Source of the DNA: an uncultured Christensenella sp.
Lineage (GTDB): Bacteria > Bacillota > Clostridia > Christensenellales > UBA1242
Assembly: GCA_949293915.1 (NCBI GenBank)
Contig: CASFFJ010000068.1
Location: 1 to 43,762, forward strand
DNA length: 43,762 nucleotides
Direction: 5' to 3'
Of the stretch, positions 40,439 to 43,762 are shown piece after piece; positions within the stretch are counted from its first letter, which is position 1, and every line of letters begins with the position of its first letter. The notes under the pieces are model-generated. The model was given only the letters and a program-made list of their open reading frames with translations. It did no database searches and was not told the origin of the DNA. Position numbers and translations under genes: made by a program.

Positions 40439-41449
40439 TTAACCATCAATAGCCTCATTCTCTACGTTGTTAACACTAGAACTATTTGATGTTTCTTGCT
40501 TATTAATTTCATCTTTTTTATCAGATTTGTTTGATTTAATATTACGTCTTTTAGTAAGTGTAATAAATACACTCCAACAAAATGGAATTAAATATGTCAC
40601 ACTAGCAAGCAATACAACCGCCATAAATAAAATATTTAATGATAAATACTTCAATGTTATTGGTGCAAATAACGCAAATGCTACACCAACAACTAAGATT
40701 GAGCTACTTATTATACACGAACGAAATTTAATTTTGTTCATAGCAGATTTAATCGCTTCGCTATAATTATTTGCATCCAAGAAACTTTCTTGTCTAATTG
40801 TCTCGAAAACTTGAATTGCTAAATACATTACCAGTATATTCAAAAGACTCAACATTGCTAAATACGATAATCCAACACTAAGTCTTAAAATTGCTGAAAG
40901 TGATATAAAGCCTAGTGTCGCAATAAGGCAAGAAATCAGCAAAGTCAGCGCACTTGCGCTATTATATCGAACAGAAGTAAATATAATTGCAATAATTAAT
41001 AACAATAATATACCAACAATCGAATATATAATGTCAGTTATCTCTACAATAGGACTAACTTCTGTATGCGATGAAATTAAACTAATATCAAGTTGTAAAT
41101 CGGCACTAATCTTAGTGTTTAACTCAGTTTGTTTATCACTAGACAAATCTCCGACATATTTAACAATAATTTTAGTGTCATCACCTTCATCAAAAATTTG
41201 AACATTTTGATATTCTGCATACTTATTAACATTACTCTCTATTTTCATAATATAATTATCGTATTTTGAACTATCGGTGCCCACTGTTATAGAAAATTCG
41301 TTATATCCTGTGAATTCATAATTTGCATTCAATCCAAATATTGCGCAGAAAACCAATCCCAGCACTAATATTGAAATTATAACGATTAATGAGACTTTGT
41401 TTTTTGCAAAATAGTCTTTGTTTGATTTAGAAAAATCTCTATTAAGCAT
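40439..41449 (-). CDS. secF: Protein translocase subunit SecF, divergent
   Basis: With SecD it uses the proton-motive force to complete protein export. About 336 residues: N-terminal helix (about 17-36), a periplasmic P4-like domain, and five membrane helices from about 135 to 290. AGGAGG 5 nt upstream fixes the start at 41449 (MLNRDFSKSNKDY). The usual SxNDTxVVFDRIRE motif of the fourth-helix region is replaced by VMYLAIQVFETIRQ, so the conserved membrane Asp is missing; the later Arg (KFRSC) is kept. It overlaps secD by 8 nt. Confidence 0.88.
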   Translation of the reverse strand: MLNRDFSKSNKDYFAKNKVSLIVIISILVLGLVFCAIFGLNANYEFTGYNEFSITVGTDSSKYDNYIMKIESNVNKYAEYQNVQIFDEGDDTKIIVKYVGDLSSDKQTELNTKISADLQLDISLISSHTEVSPIVEITDIIYSIVGILLLLIIAIIFTSVRYNSASALTLLISCLIATLGFISLSAILRLSVGLSYLAMLSLLNILVMYLAIQVFETIRQESFLDANNYSEAIKSAMNKIKFRSCIISSSILVVGVAFALFAPITLKYLSLNILFMAVVLLASVTYLIPFCWSVFITLTKRRNIKSNKSDKKDEINKQETSNSSSVNNVENEAIDG

Positions 41450-42761
41450 TCTGCCCTCCTTTGTGGAAATTACACTTTTTGCCATCATTGTTATTATATG
41501 GAAGGTACATCTTTATAAATAAACGCATTAGAACTAGTGAAGTAAACATATTCAGTAAACCGCCTATCATCATTACCCATCCGAATGATTGTAATGTAGC
41601 TACTGGCAAAAATATTGAAATTAAACCAGCAACAACTAGCAATGCGCTTGTGAATAATATTTTTGATAAATTATCTTTTTGTGCCACACGCAAAGCAACA
41701 TATAATTTGGTGTCAGCATTATAATAAGATTTTGCTTTTTCAAATATCATCATCAAGCTATCAATAGCTACAATAAGTGCTATCATCATAGCAATAATAC
41801 CAGAAAAATTAATGGTCACAAGTGGAATAGATTGAATTAAGAAAATACTAATTGTTATAAAAAACAATAGATTAAAACAAGCAAGCCAACCTAAATGCTT
41901 GTATCTTATAATTAAATAAATGAAAAATGCAAGCACCACTATTGCCATCGCAATTGCTAACAAAATATTTGCTCCTACGCCATAATCTGGAGTTATATTT
42001 GCAGATTCAATTTTTGTTAATTCTAATGCAAGCGTGCCAGTTTTAATCTTATTGGCGTAATATGTTGCTGTATTTAAATCAGTAAATACATCACTCTGCA
42101 TAGTGATAATACCATCTGTAATTGATTCGCTCAACGACATTGAAGTAAACTGAGTGTCACCGAAATAATAATATAATGTCCCACCATCTTTAGTCGCGTT
42201 AGCAATTTTGCTCTTGGAACTATCTTTAAAATTGATTTGCACATAATAAATCATTTCGCCAGTCGTACTGTCATAATATTCGTGTGCGGTTACATCTTTA
42301 ATATCGTGTGCGACTGCAATAGGTACAGAACTATCAGTCTTTTCTTCCATATAAAAACTGAGAGTCTCTGGGTCTCCTATCAAATTAATTATTTCTGCAC
42401 TATCAGATTCGCTTAATATATTGCCAACAGTGAGTAAAATGCCACGCTCACCATAACTAGCAACAGACACATCATTATAACCGATATCGTTAACAATATC
42501 TTTTAATTCTGATTTTGTTGATTTGAGTAATACATTATAATTATCTTCACTCTCGCCATAAGGTAAATCAGTGCGATAAACTATTCTCAAATTCTCGCCA
42601 ATATCGTTGCCTAATTTAATATTGCTGACAAAACTGGAATATGAATAGTATTTACCATTTACAGAAAGTGGATAAGTAAAGTTTACAAATGTAGCGACAA
42701 GTAATAAGACTAAAATTATTGCAAATACCACAAATAAACTCGTTGATCGTTTTCTAGTCAT
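41442..42761 (-). CDS. secD: Protein translocase subunit SecD
   Basis: The larger partner of SecF. It has 439 residues: N-terminal helix (about 8-28), a P1 head/base domain (about 50-265) with the typical YYVQINFKDSSKSKIANAT region, and five C-terminal membrane helices. The conserved membrane Asp is present in VAIDSLMMIFEKAK (family form VDANVLIFERIK). It begins an operon with its own strong promoter and Shine-Dalgarno AGGAGA. Divergence from the family consensus is notable around the fourth helix but milder than in SecF. Confidence 0.9.
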   Translation of the reverse strand: MTRKRSTSLFVVFAIILVLLLVATFVNFTYPLSVNGKYYSYSSFVSNIKLGNDIGENLRIVYRTDLPYGESEDNYNVLLKSTKSELKDIVNDIGYNDVSVASYGERGILLTVGNILSESDSAEIINLIGDPETLSFYMEEKTDSSVPIAVAHDIKDVTAHEYYDSTTGEMIYYVQINFKDSSKSKIANATKDGGTLYYYFGDTQFTSMSLSESITDGIITMQSDVFTDLNTATYYANKIKTGTLALELTKIESANITPDYGVGANILLAIAMAIVVLAFFIYLIIRYKHLGWLACFNLLFFITISIFLIQSIPLVTINFSGIIAMMIALIVAIDSLMMIFEKAKSYYNADTKLYVALRVAQKDNLSKILFTSALLVVAGLISIFLPVATLQSFGWVMMIGGLLNMFTSLVLMRLFIKMYLPYNNNDGKKCNFHKGGQNA

Positions 42762-42781
42762 AAATTCTCCTAATTTAGATA

Positions 42782-42810
42782 ATTATACCTAAACTATTAA
42801 AAAAAGTCAA
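42782..42810 (-). promoter_or_regulatory. Promoter of secD-secF
   Basis: TTGACT (42805-42810), 17-nt spacer, TATAAT (42782-42787). Leader about 14 nt with AGGAGA. Confidence 0.78.
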
Positions 42811-42931
42811 ATAAAACAATGAAATAGATTTAGGTTTAGTAAATTTTTTTATATATATTAGCATAACGCTAAAATCTAATATAAATATATTTTACAAAAA
42901 GAATTATTGACCAAAAACTTGAATTATAAAA

Positions 42932-43327
42932 TTAATTTTTGCGACTCATCAAATTTATCATAACCGCAACTATCATAGCCACAATTATTGAAAATAAAAG
43001 ATCATACAAAATTGACATATTAATATTAAATGCTCCATTTAATATCGAAAAGACAGCTAATGCTAAAACGGCGTAAATTATTCCTGCAAAAATTGAATTG
43101 ATGATTAATTTGCCATCCATTTTTTTGTTTAATAAAAACACTATTACAAAAATTGATAATGCTTTTATAATGTCATTAATATACCCTATCGCTTTGCTTG
43201 GTAAATCAGCGAATTTTAAAATTAGTGCAAAGACCACAACTCCTAAAAGTGTCACAATTAGTCCAATCAAGCAACATTTTAAAATTGCTAAAAATTTTTT
43301 TAATACATTTTGTTTGATGTTTTCCAT
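42932..43327 (-). CDS. TIGR04086-type small membrane protein
   Basis: A 131-residue protein with four hydrophobic helices at about 15-38, 45-65, 72-95 and 103-126, a basic N-terminus and a SRKN tail. Size, helix pattern and its place directly before secDF fit the TIGR04086 family found near yajC/secDF in Clostridia. No catalytic motif is seen and the function is unknown. Strong Shine-Dalgarno AAGGAGG 8 nt before ATG. No clear terminator precedes the secD promoter. Confidence 0.75.
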   Translation of the reverse strand: MENIKQNVLKKFLAILKCCLIGLIVTLLGVVVFALILKFADLPSKAIGYINDIIKALSIFVIVFLLNKKMDGKLIINSIFAGIIYAVLALAVFSILNGAFNINMSILYDLLFSIIVAMIVAVMINLMSRKN

Positions 43328-43762
43328 TTTAATATCCTCCTTACAATAAAATATTTGAAAATGTATGAAATATAAGTTAAAATTTTATAATTTATTAAAA
43401 TGTTTACACGAAAAATGTTGAATATTTAAACTTTAATTTGTTATCAATAATTCTATTTTATATAAAACTAAAATAGAAAAAAACTAGGTTTACTGATAAA
43501 AATATATTTAAGCAAATATGCTGTATTATTTAAAAAGTGCTATATTATTGTTATTGAAGTATACAAATATATCATAGTTTCTTAAACAAAAATAATTATA
43601 TAAAAAATACCTATACAATAGGTATTTTAGTTCTATCTTTTTTAAATATTACATAAATTCGTTTATTGATAACATTTATAATTATTGTATATAATCTTAC
43701 TTTGTTTAATAGAATTAGCTGTTAAGTTGTAATTTGCTAAATATTTTAAATTTAATATATAA
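43328..43762. other. Non-coding AT-rich region at the right edge
   Basis: 435 nt, cut by the window edge. It holds the Shine-Dalgarno of the TIGR04086 gene, no promoter I can call with confidence, and one terminator hairpin (43602-43628). No gene is visible on either strand. Confidence 0.6.
43602..43628. terminator. Strong hairpin terminator at the right edge
   Basis: An 11-bp perfect stem, AAAATACCTAT/ATAGGTATTTT, with a 3-nt loop. The T run is good on the minus strand (six T) and acceptable on the plus strand. It probably ends a gene lying to the right of the window. Confidence 0.75.

Overview
The window is an AT-rich (roughly 30% G+C by eye), gene-dense piece of a bacterial chromosome. 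Nearly every gene lies on the minus strand. The exceptions are rpsT, one tRNA-Glu and a partial gene at the left edge. TGA is used as a stop codon. A complete spoIIIAA-AH operon, together with GerW/YtfJ, DUF2953 and a DacF-like carboxypeptidase, points to a spore-forming, Clostridia-like member of the Bacillota. The shuffled core operons and small genes suggest an uncultured, possibly gut-associated lineage, but this placement is inference. I saw no prophage, insertion sequence, CRISPR array or recognisable defence system.

Layout, right to left in the main direction of transcription. A TIGR04086-type membrane protein and secD-secF (protein export) are followed by recJ. Next come the M50 protease-scpA-scpB operon (chromosome condensation) and a long operon DUF2953-ytfJ-dacF-rluB-baiN-plsC-S1 protein, with ruvX-DUF1292 from its own promoter. 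Translation genes follow: rpsB-tsf, then frr-uppS-cdsA-rseP. At the place normally held by polC sits a short PolC-derived exonuclease. The rimP-nusA-rnpM-infB-rbfA-truB operon and efp follow, then spoIIIAA-AH, then asp23-nusB-xseA-xseB-proS. After an orphan membrane protein and tRNA-Glu come comEC-holA-ygjP, then rpsT, and finally murI-glmS (cell-wall precursors).

Many promoters can be read by eye as a -35, a 17-nt spacer and a -10, often with an extended TG. Terminator hairpins separate most operons, so the transcription units are fairly clear.

The main oddities are these. (1) The PolC at its classical locus keeps only the N-terminal, OB and DEDDh exonuclease domains. (2) The rimP-nusA mRNA leader is a hairpin whose 3' arm is also complementary to the rimP Shine-Dalgarno. 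(3) Several genes lack a Shine-Dalgarno and start about 6 nt after a -10 box, which predicts leaderless mRNAs. (4) Two promoters have their -35 inside the upstream terminator hairpin. (5) SecF lacks the conserved membrane aspartate, ComEC lacks its metallo-beta-lactamase domain, EF-P has a loop insertion, and IF2 carries an Asn/Gln-rich repeat tract. Neighbours expected in these operons (pyrH, dxr, ylxQ, cmk, ispH) are absent.
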